A stretch of 64,000 nucleotides of DNA, taken from contig MU008177.1 in assembly GCA_010909165.1 (NCBI GenBank), positions 248,001-312,000 on the forward strand. Reading direction: 5' to 3'. Below are positions 54,977 through 64,000 of this stretch, piece after piece (position 1 is the stretch's first letter; every line of letters starts with the position of its first letter). The stretch is from Anthoceros angustus (lineage: Eukaryota; Streptophyta; Anthocerotopsida; Anthocerotales; Anthocerotaceae). Made by a program: the position numbers and the translations under genes. The notes under the pieces were generated by a model that saw only the letters and a list, made by a program, of their open reading frames with translations, ran no database searches and was not told where the DNA came from.

Positions 54977-54993
54977 GCAGTGAGAAGGGAGTA
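54977..54993 (+). other. Polypurine tract before LTR B
   Basis: AGCAGTGAGAAGGGAGTA lies directly before the LTR start TGTGGAC. The same tract precedes LTR C at 57,083-57,099. Confidence 0.7.
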
Positions 54994-55830
54994 TGTGGAC
55001 TACGGACTTCCACAGGGGTTAGAAATTAGGTAGGATTTTGTTTTGTGTGGAGCGAAGGATAAAAGGCGAAAAGGAGGAAATAAGCCGGTTAGCACTCGGG
55101 CCACTCCGGAGTATACTCTGACTCGGAGTGAGGCAGTACTTAGACCCTCGATGGCGGCGGTAAGACCGGACCCACTCCGGACCCGAGGCGGATAATCGCG
55201 GAGGTAACTTAGAAGTTGGGCGTGAGACGGACCGGGGCAGCACAACCCAGTCCAGGAGTCCCTGGGACGGGCAAGGAGGCGGCGGAGGAGGAGGAGGAAG
55301 GGGCGCCAGCCGGAGGTAAGCCCTCGGCACCCTCGCATGGAAGGGCGAGGAGGATCTTGAAGGGAAAGGGGCAAGCATTGGGAACCAAGGGAGGCTCGGT
55401 GGATGAACCGTGGCTAGCCGTGAGGAGGCATGCCCGGGGCGAGGTCGGACTTTGTCAGGACTCCAGAAGGCGGACCAGGGTCCAGGCCCCGGAAGTCTGG
55501 ACTTAGGGATCGAGACTCTAGTGGTCCGGGACCGAGGTCCGGACCCGAAAGGTTGGGTCGAGGCCGGACCCAGGCCGTCCGGTCCCAGGCCGGACTCGAG
55601 GCCGGGGCGAGGCCGGACCCGGAGGAAGAGGCCGGACCTAGAGGTCCGGACTCGAGTCGAGGCAGTCTGAGGTCCAAACTCGGGGAGTGGGGAGAGCCAT
55701 CGTCACCAACCCAGATCCAACCCTTGGAGGCCCGCGGGGGCCCGGGAGAGAGAAGAGGGAGGCGAGGAGGACTTGGTGGTGGCCGCCGTTGTCGGGGCCG
55801 CCGGTGGCCGGCAGCGGACCCTCGGGAAGG
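54994..55830 (+). repeat. LTR B, 5' half only
   Basis: It matches the first half of LTR A. It ends at CTCGGGAAGGAGGA, where sequence switches to the internal RNase H region (compare 53,297-53,312). Confidence 0.82.
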
Positions 55831-57099
55831 AGGAGGAATGGACACGGGCCGAGAAGGGAGGCGGCATTCGAGACCTCGGACCACTGGTCGGTGCCCGACT
55901 CAAAGGACCGGGGGGGAAGCGATTCCATGTGTGCGTGGATGTGTCGCCGCATCGGGGTAGTGCTCGATCAAAAGATGATAAGCGGAGGGATCACCCAATC
56001 TACTACGGAAGGCGGCTCACGCGCGGAGGTACACTACTACGGAGGCGGAGGCATTGGGTATGGTATCTGTGTTAAAATTCGAGACACTAGCCCAATGAGT
56101 TTGTGTTCTATGTTGATCACTTGGCTCAAGCATTTGGTGAACAAGGCGGACTTGTCGGACGTTGGTGGATTACATTGCTACAGGAGTTCACATTTGAGGT
56201 GGAGACTAGGCAGGCGGCAACACCAGGACTTCTTGTCCAGTTAAAAGCGGAGCTCTGCGGGATCAAGAGGACGCCTTCCGGATGAGGAATTGGTGGCGTG
56301 ATAGAGGAGGTAGAGGAGCACCGGACAAACCCAAGGCGGTGACAGCGGACCCGCAGCGGAGAAGGGAGGCGGGCCGGGCGGCCCTCTTGAGTTGGGCAGT
56401 ACCTATGGGAGATGGAGCTACCCAGGCGGTTGGTGAGCCTTTGTGCACTCGCTCCTTTTCCGGTTTATAGCGGTGCATCTTTAAGGTAGGCGGACGGTGT
56501 GGAAGGTACCTCCAGCGGAGCGGAGGTGGTAATAAAGGCGCCTTGGCGTAGTATAAGAGGGCTAAGGCCGCCACTGAATAAATCATCTTTCTCTTGGTGT
56601 TGATGCAGCGTTCTTGCGGACCTTTGTGTGTCTTCTTGCTAACGTGAGTCTGAGTCAGCGGCGAGCCGCAGCAGCTCGGGGTGATCGGGGTCACAGTGGC
56701 GGACCTAACGTGTTGTGGTGCCAACACTCCGGCCGTCATGATGGAAAGGCGCTTAACGGATGAAGAGAGCCAACCGAGCGTTGCTAGGGTTTGTACAAGA
56801 TACGGAGGACCGGAAGAGGCGCAATAAATATGCAATCGTGTAATCAACGCAAGCCGCGGCATGATAGGCGCCTTTAGAATCGTGGAGTATGTGAAGGAGG
56901 GAGATCCGCCTCCTTACGATACCGACATATGCACTTCCTGTAAACCACCACGATGGATGGGGCCTTACCAAGTCGCATTTAGTATACCCCAATGGGTCCG
57001 CTCACCTTCGCTGGATGGTGAACCGCCACTGGTGAACGGTGGCGGGTGAAAAAGTACCACGCTTAGTGTTGGCGAGACGCCAACAGTGAGAAGGGAGTA
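55831..57099 (+). mobile_element. Second, partial internal copy with an LTR patch
   Basis: 55,831 to about 56,530 repeats the RNase H region of 53,300-53,990. 56,530-56,720 is LTR sequence (matching about 48,975-49,160), entered at GGTAATAAAGG. At GGTGCCAACACTC it returns to the integrase 3' end and runs to a purine tract. No intact frame remains. Confidence 0.78.
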
Positions 57100-58719
57100 T
57101 GTGACTGGACTTCCCCGGGGGTTAGAAATTAGGTAGGATTTTTTTTTGTGTGGGAGCAAGGATAAAATGAGGCTAAAAAGGAGGAAATAAGCCCGCTTAG
57201 CACTGACCAAGACCGAGTATACCCCCGACCGGAGTGAGGAACGATTTAGACACGATGGCGCGACGGGTAAGACCGACCCACTCCAGACCAAAGGTGATAA
57301 GTACGCCAGTAAGGTAACTTAGAAGTTGGAGCGTGCTGTAGGAGACGGACCCTGGGACTCCAGCACAACCTGGGAGTCAGAGCGCTGCTTTGATTTACCT
57401 GGCAATGAAGGAGAGCGGCTGAGGAACCGGGAGGAGGAAGGGGCGCCATTACACCGAGGTAAGCCCCCAAGACCCCTCGCATGGAAGGACGAGGAGGATC
57501 TTGAAGGGAAAGGGGCAACCGGCATTCGGGAACCAAGGGAGGCTCGGTGGATGAACCTGTGCTAGCCCGGGCGAGGAGGCATGCCCAGAGTCGAGGTCCG
57601 GACTTTGTCAGGACTCCAGAAGGCGGACCGAGGTCCGCCCCTCAAAGTCTGACTAGGGATGCACTCAGTGACGAGTCCGGCCCCGAGGTCCGGACCCGGA
57701 GGAAGAGTTGGGTCGAGGCCGGACCCGGAGGCAGTCCGGTCCCAGGGCCGGACTCGAAAGAAGGCCGGGCTGTGAGACCCTCGGGAAGAGGAAGAGGCCG
57801 GACCTAGAGGTCCGGACCCCGAGTCGGACAGGTCCCGAGGTCCAAACTCGGGAGTGGGGAGAGCCACTCACCAACCCCAAAGCAGATCCAACCCTTGGAG
57901 GGCCCACACGCAGGGCCCACTGGAGAGAGAAGAGGGAGGACGAGGAGGACTTGGTGGTGATCGCCGTTGTCAGCCGCTACCGTGGCGCACTCGGCTGACC
58001 CTGAAGAGGAAGGGTCCGCCTCGCGGATCATCCGATTGGGTGCGCCTGCAATGCTGTCGGCTTTGGGCCACGGGCCAAGAAGGAATGAGGGCCATCCCAC
58101 CCCACCACCGACGGCGATAGGTGGAACAGGTAGTAGGCGGTCGGTTAGGCACACCGAAATGGCCCTCACCGTAATAGAGGTGTAATACCGACCTTCGTAG
58201 TATAAGAGGGCTAAGGCCGCTGAATAAATCATCTTTCTCTTGGTGTTGATGCCGCGTTCTTGCGAGACCTTTGGGTGTCTTCTTGCTAACGTGAGTCCCG
58301 AGTGCGAATGCAGCCGGAGATTGACTGTGGTCCCGTGACGGGCCTAACGTGTTGTGGTGTGTGCGGGGAAGGGTGACTGGGACCGTGCTCGCCCGAGCCG
58401 CGCCCAAAGACCGAACGGACTGAACGTGAGCCGGAGGAACTCCGAGGCGGCAGAGCCCTGGACGGAGAGGCCCGCTGAACGACGGAGGAGGTCCGGACCG
58501 GTAACCCAAGGCCTTTTCTAAGGGAGGTGTAAGCGTGAGGAGAGAGGAAAGGACCTGGATGTGTGAGTGAATGTGAACGATACACGGACGCGAACGGTCC
58601 CCAAACGCTTGGCCATACCGGCCCAGAGTGAACGTTGTGAGTAGTTAGGAGTATGTGTGTTGAGATCGACCCAAAGCGAGGTAAGGAATCACCGAACGCG
58701 TAAACGGAGCTATCATTCC
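57100..58719 (+). repeat. LTR C
   Basis: Near-complete LTR starting TGTGACTGGACTTCC. It is cut near its 3' end after CTATCATTCCT, where it fuses to LTR D. It is the most altered copy, with many short replacements relative to LTR A. Confidence 0.82.
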
Positions 58720-60362
58720 TAACGGACTTCCACAGGGGTTAGAAATTAGGTAGGATTTTGTTTTGTGTGGGAGCGAAGGATAAAATGAGGCGAAAAGGAG
58801 GAAATAAGCCGAGTTAGCACTCCGGACTCCGAGTATACCGGAGTGAGGCGTGCCCAGACCTCGATGGCGAGGCGGCAGAGGTAGGCCGGACCCACTCAGG
58901 GACGAGGCGGGATAAGTACGGGGGAAGGTAACTTAGGGTTGGAGCGTGAGACGGACCCGGAGGCCGGACCTAGAGGTCCTAGGGAGCTGTTTGAGACGGC
59001 GGCGAAGGGAGGCAGCGGAGGAACCGGGAGGAGGAAGGCGCTTCTGAGGAGTGCCCTCGGCCTCGCATGGAAGGACGAGGAGGATCTTGAAGGGAAAGGG
59101 AGCAACGGGCATTCGGGAACCAAGGGAGGCTCGGTGGATGAACCCCGTGGCTAGCCAGGCATGCCAGGGCATGCGAGGTCCGGACTTTGTCAGGACTCCA
59201 GAAGGCGGATCGAGGTCCGGCCCAGAGAAATCTGGACTTAGGGATCCGACTCTAGTAGAGTCCGGGCCACGAGGTCAGGACCCGAGGAAGAGTTGGGTCG
59301 AGCCGGACCCGGAGGCAGTCCGGTCCCAGGGCCGGACTCGAGGCCGGGGCCGGGAGACCCGGAGGAAGGCCGGACCTAGAGGTCCGGACTCGAGATCGGA
59401 CAGTCTGAGGTCCAAACTCGGGAGTGGGGAGAGCCATGGGTCCTCCAACCCCAGTGATCCAACCCTTGGAGGGCCCACTTGCGGGGGCCCTTGGGAGAGA
59501 GAAGAGGGAGGACTTGGTGGTGCCGTTGTGCCGGCCCTTGGCCGGTGGCCTGTTGTGAGACCCTCGGGAAGAGGAAGGGGTCGCCTCATGGATCATCCGA
59601 TTAGGGTGCGCCAGCGGTGAGGCTCGGCTTTGGGCCGGTGTGCGAAGGAATGAGGGCCATCCAGCCCACCCGGCGATAGGTGGAATAAGCGGCGGTGGTA
59701 GGCGGTGGTTAGGGGGTACCACAGTGGCCCTCATCGAATAGAGGTGTAATAAAGGCCGACCTTGGCGTAGTATAAGAGGGGCTAAGGCCGCCAGATAAAT
59801 CATCTTTCTCTTGGTGTTGATCTGCGTTCTTGCGAGACCTTTGGGTGTCTTCTTGCTAACGTGAGTCTGAGTCAGCAGGCGCACGGCGACTCGGGGAATT
59901 GATCGGGGGTCACAGTAGCGGACCTAACGTGTTGTGGTGTGTGCGGGGAAGGGGTGAGGGACCCGTGCTGTCGCAAACCCGGCCGGAGCAGACTGGGCGA
60001 GGAACTCGGGAGGCGTCTTAAGCCGGACGGAGGCAGTGAGCAGCGGAGGAGGTCGAGGCTGTAACCAGCGTCTTTTCTAAGGCGGAGTGTAGCGTGAGGA
60101 GAGAGGAAAGGAACGATGTGTGAGGTGGCGGATGTGAGCGAACGATCTGACGAGCAGGTCCTTAAGCGTTTGGCCATACCGGCTGTCACGGTGAACGTTG
60201 TGAGTAGTTAGGAGTATGTGTGTTGAGATGAGCAGGCGCTAAGTGCGGTAGGAATCACACGAAGCGGTAAAGGAGCCTATCATTCCCTTGGGAGCGGACT
60301 TCTTCCCTACAACGACACGGATCAGGCGCGGCCGACTGGCCATCAGCGAAAGTCGCGCCACA
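58720..60362 (+). repeat. LTR D (3' LTR)
   Basis: It begins at ACGGACTTCCACAGGGG, lacking the first few LTR bases because of the fusion with LTR C. It ends GTCGCGCCACA, directly followed by the AGCAT target duplication. Confidence 0.85.
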
Positions 60363-60367
60363 AGCAT
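60363..60367. other. Target-site duplication AGCAT, right
   Basis: Matches 47896-47900. Host sequence resumes after it. Confidence 0.92.
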
Positions 60368-61126
60368 TCAACATATACTGTGAGAGGCCCGGCTCGGCTA
60401 GAAAACGCGCAGACGAAATGAAGTGTCAAGCCGGCCCTGAAACCCCGCTGGCCCACCATGCAGTTAAGGCAAACTTGGGTCAATCATTTGGAAAAATGAA
60501 TAATAGCGTACGTATCAGCTTAGATATGCGGCGCTACCTTGTGAAGGAAGAGCCTTTAACTTCCATTGCATTTATGCTCGGCTCACCACACAGAATGATG
60601 TCGACGTTATGGGGATTTTGATTAACATGATGGTGAAACATGTTTTAAACCCTATTTTTGTTGGGGTCATACTTGCGGCTGTGAAGGAAAAAGGGGTATA
60701 CCTATTTTCGATCCAATACACAGTGTTCTGGAGCCGTGGTTTGCCTATGCTGCAAACTTTATGGGGATACGACACATGATATTGAAGCATGCTTGAAACC
60801 CTATTTCGTTGGGGTTATACTTGCTGCGTTGTGAAAGCAGGTTATACCTTTTACGCCCAACAAAGCGTGTGTTTGCAAGCCGATGTGCATGACACCGCGT
60901 GAATGAAACCACTTGACTAAAGAGGCGCCCATTCGCTTTGATGGCCAGCAGCAGAAAGGCCGCCGCCCGCTTTGAAGCCGGAGCATTGCAGACGGCATAG
61001 CGTTCGCCACGCCCTGCCTTGCCAACCTTCTTTGAACCAAAGGTCACCCGTTTTGCTCATCCAACTTCTACACATACATGTAGGACTTGCGTTCTTCAAC
61101 ATGTGTTCCTCGTGGTCTTCCAGCAC
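60368..61126. other. Spacer with an imperfect roughly 175-bp tandem repeat
   Basis: The phrase TTATGGGGAT ... AAACCCTATTT-GTTGGGGT-ATACTTGC-G occurs at about 60,607-60,685 and 60,761-60,845. Otherwise no gene. It is probably the upstream region of the gene at 61.1 kb. Confidence 0.55.
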
Positions 61127-62376
61127 ATGGCAATGGGTCGCAAGAGCAAAAAAGACCAGGGTGATAGAATCCCTGATCCCCCTAACCCCATACAGAAGGT
61201 GAGGAGATCGCGAGCGACAGGGAAGGGGAAGGCATCTGCCGCAGGAGTGACCATGGATGCTCCTCAAGGGCGCGGAGGTGTAGGACCAGTAGCGGTGGAA
61301 CAAGCTGGGCCCCAGCTTGCGATTGGGTCGCAATTGGTAGGAGGTGCAAATCAGGCAAAATCCGGGAGCCTTACTTCCGCTAAGGCCAGCACAACCAAAG
61401 GTCTTGCTACTAGTGACAAGGGAGAGAAAGCACAGAAGCGCGTAGTGTCTCTTCCCTCCCCTTACAGCTTTGAGGAGACTGTCTACATACGAAGGCTTGG
61501 AGCACAGATGGATTCCACACCTCTTTTGGATAAGGACTGGATGTTGGTTCAAGAATTGGAGCCAGAGGATGAAGGTATTTTCTGGACACCACTCTTCAAG
61601 TTGTGGATCCTGGGATACAAGGATGCCTTGCCTAATCGGCGAGGGGTGGATGGGTTGTGCGAAACGTGGACATGTGTCAAGGAAACCCATCAAGCTTTGT
61701 ATAACAAAGCCACGGGGAGTTGATGAAGTGCCACAAGGTAGGGCTATGCGAGGCATTTGATCTTAGGTTCAACAACCTGATCATCAAGAAATGCGAGCCT
61801 CAGAGGCTGGTGCAAATCTTTCGCAAATGCAGACGAGAGCAGATGGTAATTGTGCAGAATGCATTTGGGCGCTAGTGAGAACTCTGCAATGTTTGTAGGT
61901 GCTTTCGCCCTTATCACTAACTACAAATTTTTTGTCAACTGCAGGGGCCTCAAATTGGGAATGCATATATCAGGGCCCTCTGTTCAGAAATAACTCAATC
62001 GGTTGTTGACCACAGAAGAGTCATGTCCCTAAGGCGCACTACAGCCCAGCTGCGCCAAGTTGAGGAAGAACATCTTTGCTCAGATGACTGTGAAGAAGGA
62101 AGTGAGCTCGGACCGGAAGATGAAGACGATGGCCCTATACCAGATATTCTCGGGCACAGCGATGATGATCAATCAAATGCGTAGGCAGAGGTACGAGATC
62201 TTGGACTCATGGAGATCTTAGGGATGCCCGGTGTTTCCTTTACAGGGCCGACGGTGAGGTATGACCCCGATGGAGTGGAAGGGCAGCGGCTTAACTTCCA
62301 GACAAGAGGCAACCATTTGGTGGCCGATCCGAGTGGTTTGTTCGCTTCCCAAGGGAGGCCGCAGGGCGGTTGGTGA
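61127..62376 (+). pseudogene. Two-exon gene of unknown function with frameshift and in-frame TAG
   Basis: Exon 1 (61127-61845) starts MAMGRKSKKDQGDRIPDPP, has a basic, Ala/Gly/Ser-rich N-terminal third, then a folded-looking part (VYIRRLGAQMDSTPLLDKDW, LFKLWILGYKDALPN). One base seems missing in the GGGG at 61714-61717. After it the frame continues ELMKCHKVGLCEAFDLRFNN to a GT donor. A 100-nt intron ends TTTGTCAACTGCAG. Exon 2 (61945-62376) reads an Arg-rich helix, an acidic stretch (GPEDEDDGPIPDILGHSDDD), an in-frame TAG (62182-62184) and 63 more sensible codons to TGA. Total about 383 codons. I do not recognise the family. It may be the cargo or partner ORF of a transposon, or an ordinary gene in decay. 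Confidence 0.5.
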
Positions 62377-64000
62377 CCACATGGGTACTCGAACCCCTCG
62401 GAGTGTTTTTTTGTTTTGTGTTTAAGTTGTGAGAATCGTGGAGTTGGAATGTGAAGTAGGTTAGGAAATAAGAAAAGTCTACTAGAGCCTAGTAGGAGGA
62501 AGAGAGTCTAGTCTGATCCGGAAAAACCGGAGGGTTGGTGCTCGACCGGTTGCTACTTCGGATGCTAGGGCCGTTGCTAACGGACTGTTGCTATGTGACA
62601 AACTTGGAGCTTTGTTGCTATGGTAGCAACCAAGTCGGAGTTATTTTCCGATAAATTGAAATCAATTGGCGAAATCATTGGAAAATATTGAGCGAGGAAA
62701 TGAGGTCCTATTAGCAATTAAGTCCAGTGGGGGAAGAGAAGAATATTGCAGCGAACCCGGGCAGGCGGGCGCGCCTCAAGCTCGGGCGTGGCCGTGAGCC
62801 AGAGGCGGGCGAGACGCGTGCGGGTCACATAAGTCGCAGGCGCAGCGGCCTCGAGAAGGCCGAATCGGGTTGAGTGGCGGTCCGGGGATGCGGTGTGGAA
62901 GCGGGCGGAAGTCGTGTCTTGAGTCGGCGGCAACATCCCAAGGCTCTGCGGGGGAGGAGCCGAGGCGGAGCGAGGCGGTGAGGAAGCTCGAAGGCGGCGT
63001 GGCGAGGAATCGCAGGCAAGCGGGGTGCGGTAAATCATGGCGGGTGGAATAATCGGGCGGCGGCTCTGGAAAGGCGGGCGGCTCGGCGTGGTATGCAAGA
63101 AAGAGGAGGCAGGCGGGGGGCGTAAGTGGAGGCCAGCGGGGAAGAGGGCGTGCGAGGCAGTGCAAATTGGTGGCACGCACCCGAGGTGCGGATAAAGGGA
63201 GGCAGAGCGCACTGGGGTCTGTCTAAGCGTGGTTGCAGGATACCTCCAAGCCTCACATATTTGAGGTGGTGGAAGGCAGCGGCGGCGGGAGCATGTTGAG
63301 GTCAGAGGATGAGAACAGGGTTCCAATTCGAGTGGTGGTCTTGAGTCGGGACATAGAAAGCGGGGTGGCGGTGGAATAAATCCGACTGGGTAGTCAGCGT
63401 GCTTTCCGTTGTGGACCGAGAGATACCAAGCCGAGGGCAAGGCGAGACAGCTTTGATGAATGAGGAGATTGAATTCCGGTAGGAATAAATCGATCGAGGC
63501 ACTCCACCTTGTGGGGTTGAGGCGAGGCGTGATTACTCCATGGGGGCTTCTCGGTCAAGCAAGGCTAAGAGGAAATTTCGGGGTGGGGAGTCGACCACGA
63601 GGCGATACACGAGCAGTGGGCACGAAGGCTTGCGTGGCGGTGCATCGCGATGGCGGGACTCTTTGCTTGTAAACTCGAGCCCGCGTCACGGGTCGGGAAG
63701 CATGGGCCCTAAGAAGAACACTCCGGTGGCCATTGAGGCCATTACCAGCATCGGTGGCCCAACATGGGACTTGGAGGTGGCGGGTTCTTTGGTGGCTAAG
63801 CATCACTTGTCCTTCATGGACAAAAGTGGTGCTTCTGATGGCCAGTTGGTTGGAATGTCACGGGACACATGAGGGAGAAGGCCAGGAAGGCAACACGAGA
63901 ACCAACCCCGCTGGAATATTCGATTGTTCGGCATCTATGAGAGGCTGAAGAGGAATGTGGTGGAATAATCATTGATCCTTTAGGAAGCCATCTCCCAAAA
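62377..64000. other. GC-rich right end, no gene recognised
   Basis: After about 62,700 the sequence becomes rich in GGCGGG and CGAGGCGG words. Long minus-strand Pro-rich frames (for example 62718-63440) are typical of GC-rich antisense and are not convincing. A plus frame at 63540-63872 (MGASRSSKAKRKFRGGESTT) might begin another element but lacks domains. Confidence 0.4.

Larger units (their letters stand above)
47901..60362 (+). mobile_element. 12.46-kb Ty3/gypsy insertion with rearranged interior
   Basis: TG...CA-bounded and flanked by AGCAT duplications. Order: LTR A (47901-49558), a tRNA-Asp-type primer site, gag, protease, reverse transcriptase/RNase H, integrase, purine tract, LTR B (5' part, 54994 to about 55830), a second partial internal copy (about 55,831-57,099) holding an LTR patch, LTR C (57100 to about 58,720) and LTR D (to 60362). 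Reverse transcriptase motifs (YSFLDGYSGYNQ, VFLDDFCVHG) and the tRNA-Asp primer site suggest a Tat/Athila-like lineage. Internal joints fall on short shared words. Frequent one- to four-base indels break the frames. Confidence 0.88.

Noticed and set aside
60917-61756. 279-codon minus-strand frame at 61 kb
   Set aside because: It overlaps the plus-strand two-exon gene, which has splice sites and coding-like composition on both sides of its intron.
62718-63440. 240-codon Pro/Arg-rich minus-strand frame
   Set aside because: Composition is that expected from GC-rich DNA. No motif and no splice context.

Overview
The window reads as nuclear DNA of a land plant. The evidence is a plant-type PARP3, a plastid ABC1K kinase, a Nodulin-like/NFD4 transporter, a plant-type FANCM helicase with 22 introns, a plant NF-YC subunit, and Ty3/gypsy elements whose primer-binding sites match plant initiator-Met and Asp tRNAs. 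FANCM introns are short (about 70-210 nt) and two large genes have no intron. By inference this suggests a seed-free lineage with compact genes (spikemoss, hornwort or similar), but the species cannot be fixed from the sequence.

Layout. 1-3.2 kb: minus-strand multi-exon gene of unknown function, cut by the left edge. 3.5-6.0 kb: intron-less PARP3 (minus). 6.0-6.9 kb: head-to-head promoter region. 6.9-9.2 kb: intron-less ABC1K kinase (plus). 9.2-11.8 kb: internally deleted gypsy element starting 20 bp after the kinase stop. 12.1-14.1 kb: three-exon NFD4-like transporter (minus). 14.1-20.6 kb: mostly AT-rich and gene-poor, with one small ORF and a 275-bp tandem duplication. 20.6-29.4 kb: FANCM (plus), with a U12-type AT-AC intron and a 1.49-kb internal tandem duplication. 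29.7-30.0 kb: small tail-anchored membrane protein (minus). 30.7 kb: heptamer minisatellite. 33.0-33.9 kb: NF-YC (plus). 34.4-38.1 kb: large 21/63-bp minisatellite that is open on both strands and would encode His/Pro-rich repeats. 38-42 kb: gene-poor. 42.4-47.6 kb: decayed minus-strand gene of the eukaryotic 'DGMD...QLDN...GHTH' (DUF7869-type) family. 47.9-60.36 kb: a 12.46-kb gypsy insertion with 5-bp target duplication AGCAT and a rearranged interior holding four LTR blocks. 61.1-62.4 kb: two-exon unknown gene with a frameshift and an in-frame TAG. 62.4-64 kb: GC-rich, no gene recognised.

How the genes relate. PARP3 and FANCM both belong to DNA-damage and replication-stress responses, ABC1K to plastid lipid/quinone metabolism, NF-YC to transcription and the NFD4-like protein to membrane transport. 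There is no operon-like unit. PARP3 and ABC1K share a roughly 0.9-kb divergent promoter region containing a telobox.

A recurring feature is tandem duplication with copy-specific small indels: 275 bp at 18.1 kb, 1.49 kb in FANCM, 1.34 kb in the minisatellite, and the fused LTRs at 57.1-60.4 kb. These may be real recent duplications or long-read assembly artefacts. In FANCM, one continuous 1585-codon frame is obtained only by joining the large exon of duplicate 1 to the last exons of duplicate 2.
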